In this document: one piece after another, positions 33,245 through 41,860 of the stretch
Numbering within the stretch: the first letter of the stretch is position 1
How the letters are laid out: each line of letters starts with the position of its first letter
NCBI GenBank assembly: GCA_964531025.1
Contig: CAZHDY010000001.1
Coordinates: 62,001 to 126,000, forward strand
Length of the DNA stretch: 64,000 bases
Direction of reading: 5' to 3'
DNA from: CALMEC01 sp964531025
GTDB lineage: Bacteria > Actinomycetota > Thermoleophilia > Miltoncostaeales > Miltoncostaeaceae
The notes under the pieces: generated by a model
What the model saw: the letters and a program-made list of their open reading frames with translations, nothing else
Database searches by the model: none
Told to the model about the DNA's origin: nothing
Made by a program: the position numbers and the translations under genes

Positions 33245-34852
33245 CTAGCCGACCACCGCCGGCACCGGACGCGACACGCCGCGCACCGTTGCGACCCGGG
33301 TGCGGGCCCGGGCGATGACCCGGTTCGCGTTCAGGGCCCGTGCCTGCACCACGTTGGTGCGCAGACCGGCCGATTGTGAGGTGCGGAAGGTGATGGTGAG
33401 TGTGCGCGTCTGTCCGGGGTTCAGGTTGCCGATGTTCGCGGTGATCTGGCCGCGGACGACCCGCATCGGGATGGACGCCCGCACGTAGGTCATGCCGGCC
33501 GGGATCGTGTCGGTCACGGTGACCTGACGCGCCACCAGACGGCCGGTGTTGCGAACCTGGATCCGGTAGGTGACGAGCTCACCGGCCTCGGCTGTCGCCG
33601 GACCCTGCTTGGTGATCCCGATGGTCGTGGGCGCCAGGTTGTTCCGTGCGGTGCAGGTCCAGGCCTCACCGCCACGCACCGGGAGGCTCCAGGTGGTGTT
33701 GGAACCGATCGTGGGCCGCAGAGTCTGTACGGCGTTTCCGTCGGCGTCCGTTCGCACGCAGATCACCTGTGCGAGCCGCATACCGGTGCGCTGGACCTCG
33801 GTGATCGTCACGTTCGAGGGGTCGGTGGTGGCCGTGTTCCAACGGAACTCCGCGGAACTGTCGGCCCGTGTGGTCACCTGGCGTGTGTTCGCCGGCAGTC
33901 CCGGCGTCGGTGATGCGGGAATCACCCATGACGTGGGTGCGGGTGCCACCTGCGCCCGGAAGGTCCACCCCGCTCCCGCCGCCGTCCACTGACCGCTGTT
34001 GGCGTTGTCGACCTCCTTGCGGATGGTGACGGACGACTGGCAGAGAGAGCGCGCCAGGCTGACGAGAACCGACTCGAGACCCGCGTACGTGGGAACCGCC
34101 AGCACGTCGTCCGTACGGATGTTCAGCTGGGTGATGTCGGTGACCGGGGCGTCGGTGCCCGAGATGGCCTGCAGGCGTCCGAGGCTGGCGGGCGACTGCA
34201 CGTTGGGTCCGACACCGACGGCCAGAACGTGGCTGCGGGCGGCGCCCTCCGGGCTCCGCTTCACGTTGTTGGCGTTGGTGATCGCGTTGTCGAGCGAGGG
34301 TCCGTCGACGGGCTGCTGGATGGCGACGTTGCCTCCACCGGTGTTGTAGGCCGTCGGGTCACCGTCGGTGATGAAGATGACGAGAGGAGCCGGCTCGTTG
34401 CCGTTGAGCTCCGCAACCCGGAGGAAGGCGTCCTCCCAGTTCGTGTACTCCACGCCGAACTCGCTGGACGGCGGCGGGTCGTATCCCCCGTCCGGCGCGC
34501 CGGGAAGCGCGTAGACGTAACGGTAGATCGAACCCGTCTGCGCGAGGGAACTGGAGTTCACCGTGGTGAAACCGATCGGTGTACGTGCACGTGTGCCGAA
34601 CTCGACGATGGCGAGCTCCGACCCGGTACCCGCGATCCCCTGCGCGAATGCCATGGCGGCGTTGCGCACGTTGCCTGTGGCATTGGCGTCATGAATGGAC
34701 GAGGACTCGTCCAGGACCATGATGATCTTCCCGCCGCAGGTCAGCTGCACGTCGGGATTGGCCACGGGTGTGGCGGCGGATGCCGTCGCGCTGTAGGCGG
34801 CCGTCAGAAGACACGCGGCCGCGAGCTTGGCGAGGGCAGAACGGAACGACAT
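33245..34852 (-). CDS. Secreted vWA-domain protein with a C-terminal DUF11 domain
   Basis: A 535-residue exported protein. A signal peptide (about 1-27, ending ATASA-A) is followed by a von Willebrand A domain (about 35-275) with a MIDAS motif LDESSSI and the later ITDGDPT that completes a metal-binding site. Next comes a ~105-residue beta domain of SpaA/CnaB-like appearance, then a DUF11 domain (about 405-515) and an arginine-rich end RPVPAVVG, closely resembling the end of the giant protein at 6916-21393. No membrane anchor or LPxTG is seen. Binding of a protein or surface ligand through the vWA domain is likely. The start ATG at 34852 has AAGGAG upstream. Confidence 0.87.
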   Translation of the reverse strand: MSFRSALAKLAAACLLTAAYSATASAATPVANPDVQLTCGGKIIMVLDESSSIHDANATGNVRNAAMAFAQGIAGTGSELAIVEFGTRARTPIGFTTVNSSSLAQTGSIYRYVYALPGAPDGGYDPPPSSEFGVEYTNWEDAFLRVAELNGNEPAPLVIFITDGDPTAYNTGGGNVAIQQPVDGPSLDNAITNANNVKRSPEGAARSHVLAVGVGPNVQSPASLGRLQAISGTDAPVTDITQLNIRTDDVLAVPTYAGLESVLVSLARSLCQSSVTIRKEVDNANSGQWTAAGAGWTFRAQVAPAPTSWVIPASPTPGLPANTRQVTTRADSSAEFRWNTATTDPSNVTITEVQRTGMRLAQVICVRTDADGNAVQTLRPTIGSNTTWSLPVRGGEAWTCTARNNLAPTTIGITKQGPATAEAGELVTYRIQVRNTGRLVARQVTVTDTIPAGMTYVRASIPMRVVRGQITANIGNLNPGQTRTLTITFRTSQSAGLRTNVVQARALNANRVIARARTRVATVRGVSRPVPAVVG

Positions 34853-34908
34853 GGCAAGGCTCCTTGATACACCGACGGTTCGATGCTTGCGGCACCGGTC
34901 TTGGAGGA

Positions 34909-34914
34909 ACTATA
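34909..34914 (-). promoter_or_regulatory. Possible -10 box (TATAGT) for the vWA-DUF11 gene
   Basis: TATAGT on the minus strand lies in an unusually AT-rich patch about 57 bases before the start codon. No well-spaced -35 box is evident (TTGCCC is 14 bases away). Confidence 0.3.
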
Positions 34915-35100
34915 TGTCGGGAATTACCGGGCAAATGGACGAAACCCTGAAAGGGACGGTGCATGGTTGGGAAATCCGTGTTGCAGACCCGCGATATGGC
35001 GCCGAATACGTCAGAAAACTGTGAGTTGTGCGATCCACGACCGGATCGGCTCCATCTGCCCGTCGACCCCGGCCATATCGAGGGGTGCCGTCCACAGCGC

Positions 35101-36093
35101 TCAGGACGCCGGCGCGACGTCCGCTCCGGGTTCATCGACGACCGGCTCCGTGTCGTCCCACCGGACGAGGTGAGGGGCGCCGCGCTCGGGGAACGGGATC
35201 TCGATCCGGTCGAAGTCCCGCGGAACCACGACATGCGGGAACACCGCCTCGGCCTCGGCCCGGGCCTCACGTGGCATGAAGCGGCTGGACAGGTGGGTGA
35301 GCGCCAGCATCCGGACGTCGGCGCGCCGGGCGATCTCGGCGGCTTCGGTGACCGTGCTGTGCTGGGTCTCGACCGCTCGCTCACGATCCGCGGCCAGGAA
35401 GGTCCCCTCGTGGATGAGCAGATCGGCCTCGCGGGCCATCTCCACGGTTGCATCACAGGGACGCGTATCCCCGGTCAGGACCACAGCACGTCCGTCGCGC
35501 TCTTCCCCCATCACCTGATCGGGCCGGACCACGACGCCGGACTCGAGTGTCACCGGGTTGCCGCGCTGCAGCTCACCGAAGAGCGGGCCCGACGGAACGC
35601 CCAGTCCCCGGGCCGCGTCGACGTCGAAGGCGCCGGGCCGGTCATCCTCGTAGATCGCATATCCCAGTGACGGCACGCTGTGGTCGGTGTGGAAGGCCTC
35701 GATCTGAAGGTCCGGGCCGTCATGGACGACGGCAGCAGCAGCCTCGGTGACGGTGAGCGGGAAGGGCATGCGCCCGATGATCGGCCCGAACCGCTCCATG
35801 AACGCGTCGAGGCCGCGTGGTCCGATCAAGCGCAGGCCGCGCTCCCGGCCACGCAGCCCGTACGTCTTCAGGAGCCCCGGCAGCCCGAGCACGTGGTCGG
35901 CGTGCAGATGCGTGAGGAGGATCGCGTCGACGTCGACCAGACCGGCGCCCGACCGCAGCATCTGCCGCTGCGTGCCCTCGCCGCAGTCGATGAGCCAGCG
36001 GTCACCCCCGCGGGCCACGAGGGTCGCGGCCACGCCGCGCCCCCTGCTGGGCACGGACGCCGCGGTACCCAGGAAGGTGACGCTGAAATCCAT
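35101..36093 (-). CDS. rnz: Ribonuclease Z (tRNA 3'-processing endonuclease)
   Basis: A 330-residue metallo-beta-lactamase-fold nuclease that trims the 3' end of pre-tRNA so that CCA can be added. The opening FSVTFLGTAASVPS, the HLHADH zinc motif (HxHxDH) near residues 63-68, the later GDTRPC and the C-terminal ALTHLSSRF are characteristic. The start chosen is ATG at 36093, with AGGATT upstream, giving the family's usual N-terminus MDFSVTFLG; the frame extends 36 bases further. The nearby tRNA-Arg gene lacks an encoded CCA, so this activity would be needed for it. Confidence 0.93.
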   Translation of the reverse strand: MDFSVTFLGTAASVPSRGRGVAATLVARGGDRWLIDCGEGTQRQMLRSGAGLVDVDAILLTHLHADHVLGLPGLLKTYGLRGRERGLRLIGPRGLDAFMERFGPIIGRMPFPLTVTEAAAAVVHDGPDLQIEAFHTDHSVPSLGYAIYEDDRPGAFDVDAARGLGVPSGPLFGELQRGNPVTLESGVVVRPDQVMGEERDGRAVVLTGDTRPCDATVEMAREADLLIHEGTFLAADRERAVETQHSTVTEAAEIARRADVRMLALTHLSSRFMPREARAEAEAVFPHVVVPRDFDRIEIPFPERGAPHLVRWDDTEPVVDEPGADVAPAS

Positions 36094-36147
36094 GGGGGCA
36101 ATCCTATGTGTCGAGATAGGTGATTCCACACTTCCATGGAGTCACGA

Positions 36148-36708
36148 TCAGCCGGCCCGGCGGATGCACTCGTCGGGCAGCGGCCCCTCGGGATCGTCCA
36201 GGGACACGAACGCCACCTCGATCCGGTCGCCGGTTATCCGGATGAGCGCCATGGAGTGGTGCGGCTGGCGGCGTCGGTCCGCTGCGCTGCCCGGATTGAG
36301 GATCGTGAACTCCTCGTCGCCGGCCAGAAGCGGAATGTGCGAGTGGCCGAAGACGACCAGGCGACAATCCGGGAAGCGGCGGCGCAGACGCGCCACGCGC
36401 CCAGCCTCCGGGCCCCCGTTGTGGACCACGCCGATCGTGACGTCCGCGCACGTGACGGTCGCTGTGGCCGGCAGATCCTCCTTCACCGCCGGCTCGTCGG
36501 CGTTCCCATGGATCGCCACCATCGGCGGTCCCATGGTGCGAAACCGCTCCACCGTGGCGGGCGACGTGAAGTCACCCGCGTGGATGAGGAGGTCCGCGGC
36601 GCGCACGTGTTCCTCCACGGTGGGCGGCAGCTCCCGGGTGCCGCGCGGCAGGTGGGTGTCGCTCACCACCGCGATCGTGGTGGTCGGGGCGGGTGCTCGG
36701 CGTGGCAT
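36148..36708 (-). CDS. YfcE/MJ0936-family metallophosphoesterase
   Basis: A 186-residue metal-dependent phosphoesterase. Motifs run in order: SDTHLP, HAGDFTSP, HGNADEP, GHSHIP and NPGS, giving the two-metal site of the calcineurin-like superfamily. The physiological substrate is unknown; relatives hydrolyse phosphodiesters such as bis-pNPP. The start ATG at 36708 places the N-terminus (MPRRAPAPTTTIAVVSDTH) just before the first motif; the frame continues upstream through the tRNA gene, which cannot be coding. It lies 54 bases before rnz on the same strand. Confidence 0.9.
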   Translation of the reverse strand: MPRRAPAPTTTIAVVSDTHLPRGTRELPPTVEEHVRAADLLIHAGDFTSPATVERFRTMGPPMVAIHGNADEPAVKEDLPATATVTCADVTIGVVHNGGPEAGRVARLRRRFPDCRLVVFGHSHIPLLAGDEEFTILNPGSAADRRRQPHHSMALIRITGDRIEVAFVSLDDPEGPLPDECIRRAG

Positions 36709-36731
36709 GTCCGGTACACTGGCACGCACCG

Positions 36732-36805
<74 letters not shown>

Positions 36806-36928
36806 TCATCGCTCACTTCGCCCGGGATCGCCGGCCGCGACGGGGCGACCTGGCATGGATCGGCATGTGCGACGGCGAGGGCGTCCGTCGCCTGCGGTGG
36901 TCCGCCTCGAAACGACAGGAGAGAGCAC

Positions 36929-37393
36929 GTGGACGGTCCCAACGCCGAATCGACGCACACGGAGATCATCCAGCTCCGCTACGGAGACCTGGACACCCTG
37001 GGCCACGTGAACAGCGTCATCTACTTCTCGTTCCTCGAGACGGCCCGCTGGGGCTTCTTCCGGGATCTGGGATTCGACCCCGTCGATGCGTTCCTGGTGG
37101 CCCACAGCGAGTGCGACTACATCGCCGAGATACCGGCGACGGCCCGCACGATCACCGTGGAGACCTGGTCCACCGGCGCGGGGCGGACGTCGATCGCCGT
37201 GAAGCACCGGATCCTCCATGACGGGCGTGTTCGGGCGCGTGGCGCGGCGGTCATGGTCAGGATCGACGAGGCCCAGCGACCCCGGCCGCTCACCCCGTCC
37301 GAACGCGAGGCGCTGCTCCGGTACCCGGGCATCCCGGACGAACTCGGGACGGACGAGGGTGCCGACCCTGTTCGCACCCTGCCGAGCCAGTAG
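36929..37393 (+). CDS. Acyl-CoA thioesterase-like hotdog protein (4HBT family)
   Basis: A 154-residue single hotdog domain. The motif LRYGDLDTLGHVNSVIYFS contains the Asp of the 4-hydroxybenzoyl-CoA thioesterase active site followed by HVN, and FLETARWGFF follows as usual. It probably hydrolyses an acyl-CoA in the cytoplasm; chain length is not predictable. The start is GTG at 36929 with AGGAGAG upstream. It is the first of several plus-strand genes, separated from the next by 110 bases, so it may be its own transcript. Confidence 0.88.
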   Translation: MDGPNAESTHTEIIQLRYGDLDTLGHVNSVIYFSFLETARWGFFRDLGFDPVDAFLVAHSECDYIAEIPATARTITVETWSTGAGRTSIAVKHRILHDGRVRARGAAVMVRIDEAQRPRPLTPSEREALLRYPGIPDELGTDEGADPVRTLPSQ

Positions 37394-37503
37394 TGGTTCG
37401 CGAACGTGTCGAAATGGGGTCGATCCGTGGTGGGAGGCGGCTTTGCCGGGTGCGCCGTATGCCATCATTCGCCGTCCGCGCCGACCCCTGAGACCGAGCA
37501 CCG

Positions 37504-37827
37504 ATGAGCGAAGACGAAATCTGGAGTGTCCCCCTCCCCCCGGACGCCGAGGCGCCCTTCAAGGTCTTCGTCAACGCCGTAGAGCTCTCGGAGGATGCGT
37601 GGAGCGCAGACGGGCGCTGGATCCGCATCCGGCGAACGGTTCGTCCCCAGCCGAAGCTGGGCTTCTGGAAGAAGGTGACGCTCGGCATCGGCGTCGGTGT
37701 CTACGGTGATCTGCGAGGAGATCAGGTGGACGTCCAGTACCACGTGAAAGGTGCGGTACGGCATGCCGCCAATGTCACGGTGGTTCCACCGCAGGATCCC
37801 CCGACCGCCGCGTCCGCCGGCGCGTGA
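37504..37827 (+). CDS. Hypothetical protein, 107 residues
   Basis: Family not recognised. The protein is soluble-looking, with a beta-rich pattern, a basic Pro-containing centre (RTVRPQPKLGFWKKVTLG) and the segment GDLRGDQVDVQY near residues 68-79. It lacks a signal peptide. The ATG at 37504 starts it; it is 47 bases before the next gene on the same strand. Its composition matches neighbours, so it is likely a real gene of the same group. Confidence 0.65.
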   Translation: MSEDEIWSVPLPPDAEAPFKVFVNAVELSEDAWSADGRWIRIRRTVRPQPKLGFWKKVTLGIGVGVYGDLRGDQVDVQYHVKGAVRHAANVTVVPPQDPPTAASAGA

Positions 37828-37874
37828 CCGTGCCGCTGAGGGGATCCGACCATGTGGACTAACCTGACGACCGC

Positions 37875-38465
37875 GTGACCGAGCCCCGAAATCCCACGTC
37901 CATGACCGAGGACGTCATCGTCGGGCCCGAGGAGATCGAGCCCACGCCGGTTCTCACGTCGGCCCCTCTGACGACGGCGGGGACGCCCGACGACGCTCCG
38001 GCGGAGCCCCCTCCCGCTCCCAGCGTCGATCCGCCGTCGGTGCCCGACGATGCCACCGGAGGCTCGGGGCGCACGCCCAGCATCGCAACGCTCCGGCGTG
38101 AGCGTCGCGACCTGTTCGACCAGCGCGAGGAGGCTCTCTACCACGTCGGTGGACTCGCCATCGACCTGCGCCGCCGCGGTGTATCGGACACCGAGCTCGT
38201 CAACCGTCGCGCCGATCTGGTGCTCGAGATGGACCAGAAGATCGCGGACCTCGATCAGCAACTGGTCGATCTGAATGTGCGCCGCAAGCAGAAGGCACCG
38301 GTCACCGCGGGCTACTGCATGAGCTGCGGGGCGCCCTTCCAGCAGGAGGCGGCATTCTGCTTCCGCTGTGGTGCCCGCGTCCTCCCACCGGATCCCCCGG
38401 AGGTCGAGGAGCCGGCGGAGGACACGCCCACCACCGTGATCGACGTCGCGGAGGAGACGCGATGA
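37875..38465 (+). CDS. Coiled-coil protein with a C-terminal zinc ribbon
   Basis: A 196-residue protein. The N-terminal ~60 residues are acidic and Pro/Thr-rich, followed by a charged helical region likely to form a coiled coil (about 68-140: RRERRDLFDQREEALY and the later EMDQKIADLDQQLVDL), then a zinc ribbon with two CxxC knuckles (YCMSCGAPF and FCFRCGARV, about 152-175) and an acidic tail. No membrane segment is seen. The GTG at 37875 is the start. Its stop overlaps the next ATG in an ATGA, so the two are translationally coupled; both have zinc ribbons, suggesting one complex. Function unknown. Confidence 0.75.
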   Translation: MTEPRNPTSMTEDVIVGPEEIEPTPVLTSAPLTTAGTPDDAPAEPPPAPSVDPPSVPDDATGGSGRTPSIATLRRERRDLFDQREEALYHVGGLAIDLRRRGVSDTELVNRRADLVLEMDQKIADLDQQLVDLNVRRKQKAPVTAGYCMSCGAPFQQEAAFCFRCGARVLPPDPPEVEEPAEDTPTTVIDVAEETR

Positions 38466-39334
38466 GCGACGAACATCTGATCGTTCCCGACGACGATTCC
38501 GGAACCGACGCGCAGGACGCGACGGACGACGCCGACGAGACCACGCAGGAGGCTCCGGCGCCGGTCTGCCCGGAATGCGGTGCGACGGTCGAGCCGGACC
38601 AGCAGTACTGCCTCGAGTGCGGTGCGCCCACCGGTGCCGCGGTGCCCCTGCGCAAGCGCGGCAGCACGGCACCCATCATTGCAGCCGCGCTGCTCGCCCT
38701 CGCCGTGGGCGGAGGTGCCCTGGTCTGGGCGGTGACCAAGGAGGACTCGTCCGCGTCGGTCGGGACGAACACCGACACCACCGGAGTCGTCACCGATGTG
38801 CCGCCGTTCACCTTCTCCAGCGACACGACGAGCACCGACATCCCGCCGTTCACCACGTCGACCGACGACCCGTTCGGGAATACCGACACGACCTCCACGG
38901 ACGATCCGTTCGGTAATACCACCACCGACACCACGTCGACCGATGATCCGTTCGGGAATACCGACACCACCGATTCGACGTCGACCGACGATCCGTTCGC
39001 AACCACCGACACCACCGACACCACCGCTACGACCGACACCACGGACACGACGGACACGAGCGACACCGGGGCCGACGACTGGACCGGTGGCGACGGCTAC
39101 ACCGTCATTCTGTCGAGCACCACGCGCCGCGCGGATGCCGATCGGTTCGCCGCACGTGTCACCGCCGCGGGAAAGGAGGCCGGCGTGCTCGTCTCGGACA
39201 ACCACAGCTCGCTGCGCCCCGGCTACTACGCGGTGTTCTCCGGGCGTTATGAGACCCAGGCCGCCGCTCAGTCGGCCGCAAGCTCGCTCAAATCGCAGTA
39301 TCCCGGCGCGTACTCGCGCCGCGTCGCTTCATAG
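38462..39334 (+). CDS. Zinc-ribbon, single-span membrane protein with a SPOR-like domain
   Basis: A 290-residue protein: acidic N-terminus, a zinc ribbon (VCPECGATV ... YCLECGAPT, about 36-59), one membrane helix (about 71-92), a Thr/Asp-rich linker with four copies of a STDDPFGNTDTT-like unit (about 120-200), and a C-terminal domain of about 80 residues (GYTVILSSTTRRADADRFAA ... YYAVFSGRYETQAAAQSAA) with the pattern of SPOR domains, which bind denuded peptidoglycan at division sites. Topology puts the zinc ribbon inside and SPOR outside. It is coupled to the upstream gene by ATGA. A cell-division or envelope role is inferred from SPOR. Confidence 0.82.
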   Translation: MSDEHLIVPDDDSGTDAQDATDDADETTQEAPAPVCPECGATVEPDQQYCLECGAPTGAAVPLRKRGSTAPIIAAALLALAVGGGALVWAVTKEDSSASVGTNTDTTGVVTDVPPFTFSSDTTSTDIPPFTTSTDDPFGNTDTTSTDDPFGNTTTDTTSTDDPFGNTDTTDSTSTDDPFATTDTTDTTATTDTTDTTDTSDTGADDWTGGDGYTVILSSTTRRADADRFAARVTAAGKEAGVLVSDNHSSLRPGYYAVFSGRYETQAAAQSAASSLKSQYPGAYSRRVAS

Positions 39335-39353
39335 CGTCCCCGGAAGGCCTGGT

Positions 39354-39659
39354 TCAGGTCGCGGGAAGGGTGCACTGACCGCCGACGTCGTCGGGGAGTT
39401 CCGCGATGGAGCGTGCGCGCTCGGGTCCTCCGTGAACGGCGTAGAGGTGCCGCACGATCCGCTGGGAGTCCCAGATCACCTGGTCACCGTCCACGAGTAC
39501 CGGGACGCGCGGCTGGCCCGTGAGCTCCGTCACGGCCGTGCGCTCCTCGCGCTCATAGGGGACGTTGATGATGCGGTAGTCATCGATCCCGACGTTGAGG
39601 ATCGCCTGGCGGACCGCCGCGCACCAGGGGCAGCGCTCCAGTTGGTACAGGGTGATCAT
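39354..39659 (-). CDS. Glutaredoxin / GST-N-terminal-like thioredoxin-fold protein
   Basis: A 101-residue thioredoxin-fold protein beginning ITLYQLERCPWCAAVRQAI, with a CPWC active site at residues 10-13 (C-P-x-C), the cis-Pro loop PRVPVLVDGD and a DSQRIVRHL helix as in glutaredoxins and GST N-terminal domains. It likely acts as a thiol-disulfide oxidoreductase in the cytoplasm. The ATG at 39659 is preceded by AGGATCG. It is convergent with the SPOR gene, 19 bases away. Confidence 0.87.
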   Translation of the reverse strand: MITLYQLERCPWCAAVRQAILNVGIDDYRIINVPYEREERTAVTELTGQPRVPVLVDGDQVIWDSQRIVRHLYAVHGGPERARSIAELPDDVGGQCTLPAT

Positions 39660-39702
39660 TCATCGATCCTACGCCGGGGCGGTGGGAGCCCGTCCGGATC
39701 CC

Positions 39703-39739
39703 GACGGGGTGGATGGTGCCCGGCACCGCCCACCCCGTC
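39703..39739. repeat. REP-like palindrome, copy A
   Basis: 37-base imperfect palindrome: outer stem GACGGGGTGG / CCACCCCGTC and inner stem GGTGCC / GGCACC around a single base. It lies in the 293-base gap 39660-39952, which holds no gene. Confidence 0.6.
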
Positions 39740-39848
39740 GGTCAACGCCGCGGCCGTCCCGAGCCGCCATATGCAGGTCCTTCATGGCGCCTGCGGTTCT
39801 CGTTGCTGTTCGGTGCCACTACCCGGACCGGGGATGTACGGCGTCGTC

Positions 39849-39884
39849 AACGGGGTGGCAGGTGCCGGGCACCATCCACCCCGT
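39849..39884. repeat. REP-like palindrome, copy B (inverted relative to A)
   Basis: Outer stem CGGGGTGG / CCACCCCG and inner GGTGCC / GGCACC. Its reverse complement matches copy A at nearly all positions, so the two form an inverted pair about 110 bases apart. Confidence 0.6.
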
Positions 39885-39952
39885 GAGCCGATCGCGCATC
39901 TGTCGTTCACCACGCCGACTCCGCCTGCCCATACGGTCTAGGCTGCCGACCG

Positions 39953-41860
39953 ATGGGATCGGGCAGCTCAGAGTCGGCAGGGGTGCTCGTCGGCGTCGAC
40001 GTCGGCGGCACGTTCACGGACGCCGCCGTCATCACCGGTACGCGCGTGGTGACAGCGAAGGTCCCCACCACCCCCCGTGACCAGAGCGAGGGGGTCGTGC
40101 GTGCGGTGCTCGAGGCGCTGCGCGTCGCGGACCTCGAGGTGGACGACGTCGTGCGCTTCACGCACGGCATGACCGTGGGGACCAACGCCCTGCTGGAGGG
40201 CACCGGGGCGCCGACCGCTCTGGTCACCACGGCGGGCTTCGGTGACGTCGTCGAGATCCGTCGCCAGGACCGCGCCCATCTGTACCGGCTGGACGTGGCC
40301 CATCCCCCGCCCGTCGTGCCCGCCGAGCGGCGCTTCGAGGTCGTGGAACGCTGTGGCCCGGACGGGGTGATCACGCCCCTGGAGGAGGAGTCCCTGGACG
40401 AGACCCTGACGGCGGTGGCCGACAGCGGAGCCCGCGCCGTCGCCGTGGGCCTTCTGTTCAGCTTCCGCCATCCGGAGCACGAGCGGCGGGTCGCCGAACG
40501 TATCGCCGATCGTCTTCCCGACGTCTTCGTGAGCACCTCGAGCGACGTCAGCGCCGAGATCCGCGAGTACGAGCGCTTCAGCACGGCGTGCGTCGATGCC
40601 ACGCTGGGTCCGGTGCTCGGTACCTATCTTCGGATCCTCGGCGATCGCACGCGTGAGGCGGGTCTGCCGGACGCCGACATCATGCAGTCGAACGGCGGGA
40701 CCATCGGACGCGAGGCCGCCGCGAAGCACGCCGCCCTCACGGTGCTCTCCGGGCCCGCCGCCGGTGTGATCGGCGCCACCGGGATCGCGGAGCGCCTGGC
40801 CGGTGGGCGGGCGCTCACCTTCGACATGGGCGGAACCAGTTGCGATGTCGCCCTGATCGACGGTGCGCCCGCGCGCACGTCGGAGACCTCGATCAACGGG
40901 CACGACCTCCACCTCCCCATGCTCGACATCCACACGGTGTCCGCCGGCGGGGGCTCGATCGCCTGGGTCGACTCCGGTGGCGCACTGCGGGTCGGTCCGC
41001 GGTCGGCCGGTGCCGATCCCGGTCCCGCCTCGTACGGGCGCGGCGGAACCGAACCCACGGTCACCGACGCCAACGTCGTGCTCGGTCGAATCCCGACCGA
41101 TCGCCCCCTTTCGGGGGATCTGCGCCTGGACCCCGACGCCGCCCACGCCGCCGTCGGGGAGCTTGCCGAGCGCCTGTCGCTCAGCGTCGAGGACTGCGCC
41201 GAGGGCATCATCGCGGTTGCCGTGAACGAGATGGTGCGTGCGCTGCGCGTCGTCAGCGTGGAGCGCGGTGTCGACCCCCGGGACATGGCGCTGATCGCCT
41301 TCGGCGGTGCGGGACCCCTCCACGCGTGCGACGTCGCCCGTGAGATGGACATGCGCACCGTCATCCTCCCCCACGGCGCCGGCATGCTCGCGGCCCTCGG
41401 TCTCGTGATGGCCCCGGAGCGACGTGACCTCTCGCAGACGGTCCTCGTGTCGATCGATGACACGGAGTCCCTGACCGCCGCGTCCCGCGCCCTGCTCGAG
41501 CGGCTCCCGTCGGACGCGCCGGCGGGTCGTGAGTGGCAGCTCGAATGCCGCTATGTCGGCCAGACACACACGGTCGCGGTCACGTGGAATCCCGGCGAGG
41601 ACGTCTCCGTCGTGCGCCGCCGGTTCGACGACGAGCACGATCGGCGTACCGGTGCGAGCGATCCGTCCCTCGCCGTCCAGGTGGTCACCCTCCGTCTGGC
41701 CGCGGTCGGTGAAGCTGTCACTCCGACGATATCGACGGGGCATCGCGACCTTCCGGGCACCTCGGGCGTCAGCTTCACGCTCGACGGGGCCACCGGATGG
41801 CTGGCGGAGGGATGGACGCTGCGCGAGGGCGATCTGGGGGCGGTGATCTGTGAGCGCTGA
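39953..41860 (+). CDS. hyuA: Hydantoinase/oxoprolinase subunit A-like protein
   Basis: A 635-residue ATP-dependent amidohydrolase subunit of the HyuA/5-oxoprolinase N-terminal type. It shows the actin-like ATPase motifs VGVDVGGTFTD (residues 12-22) and LTFDMGGTSCDVALI (about 286-300), with HGMTVGTNALLEG between and the later FGGAGPLHACDVA. Together with HyuB it should hydrolyse a cyclic amide (hydantoin, oxoproline or related) or act as an acetone-carboxylase-like enzyme; the substrate is unknown. The start ATG at 39953 has only a weak ribosome site; GTG ten codons in is an alternative. Its end overlaps hyuB by 11 bases. Confidence 0.9.
   Translation: MGSGSSESAGVLVGVDVGGTFTDAAVITGTRVVTAKVPTTPRDQSEGVVRAVLEALRVADLEVDDVVRFTHGMTVGTNALLEGTGAPTALVTTAGFGDVVEIRRQDRAHLYRLDVAHPPPVVPAERRFEVVERCGPDGVITPLEEESLDETLTAVADSGARAVAVGLLFSFRHPEHERRVAERIADRLPDVFVSTSSDVSAEIREYERFSTACVDATLGPVLGTYLRILGDRTREAGLPDADIMQSNGGTIGREAAAKHAALTVLSGPAAGVIGATGIAERLAGGRALTFDMGGTSCDVALIDGAPARTSETSINGHDLHLPMLDIHTVSAGGGSIAWVDSGGALRVGPRSAGADPGPASYGRGGTEPTVTDANVVLGRIPTDRPLSGDLRLDPDAAHAAVGELAERLSLSVEDCAEGIIAVAVNEMVRALRVVSVERGVDPRDMALIAFGGAGPLHACDVAREMDMRTVILPHGAGMLAALGLVMAPERRDLSQTVLVSIDDTESLTAASRALLERLPSDAPAGREWQLECRYVGQTHTVAVTWNPGEDVSVVRRRFDDEHDRRTGASDPSLAVQVVTLRLAAVGEAVTPTISTGHRDLPGTSGVSFTLDGATGWLAEGWTLREGDLGAVICER

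Noticed and set aside
38860..39070. Short near-repeats in the SPOR gene as a possible CRISPR or satellite
   Set aside because: They are in-frame coding repeats (TDDPFGNTDTT-like) of a Thr/Asp-rich linker, without spacers of constant length.
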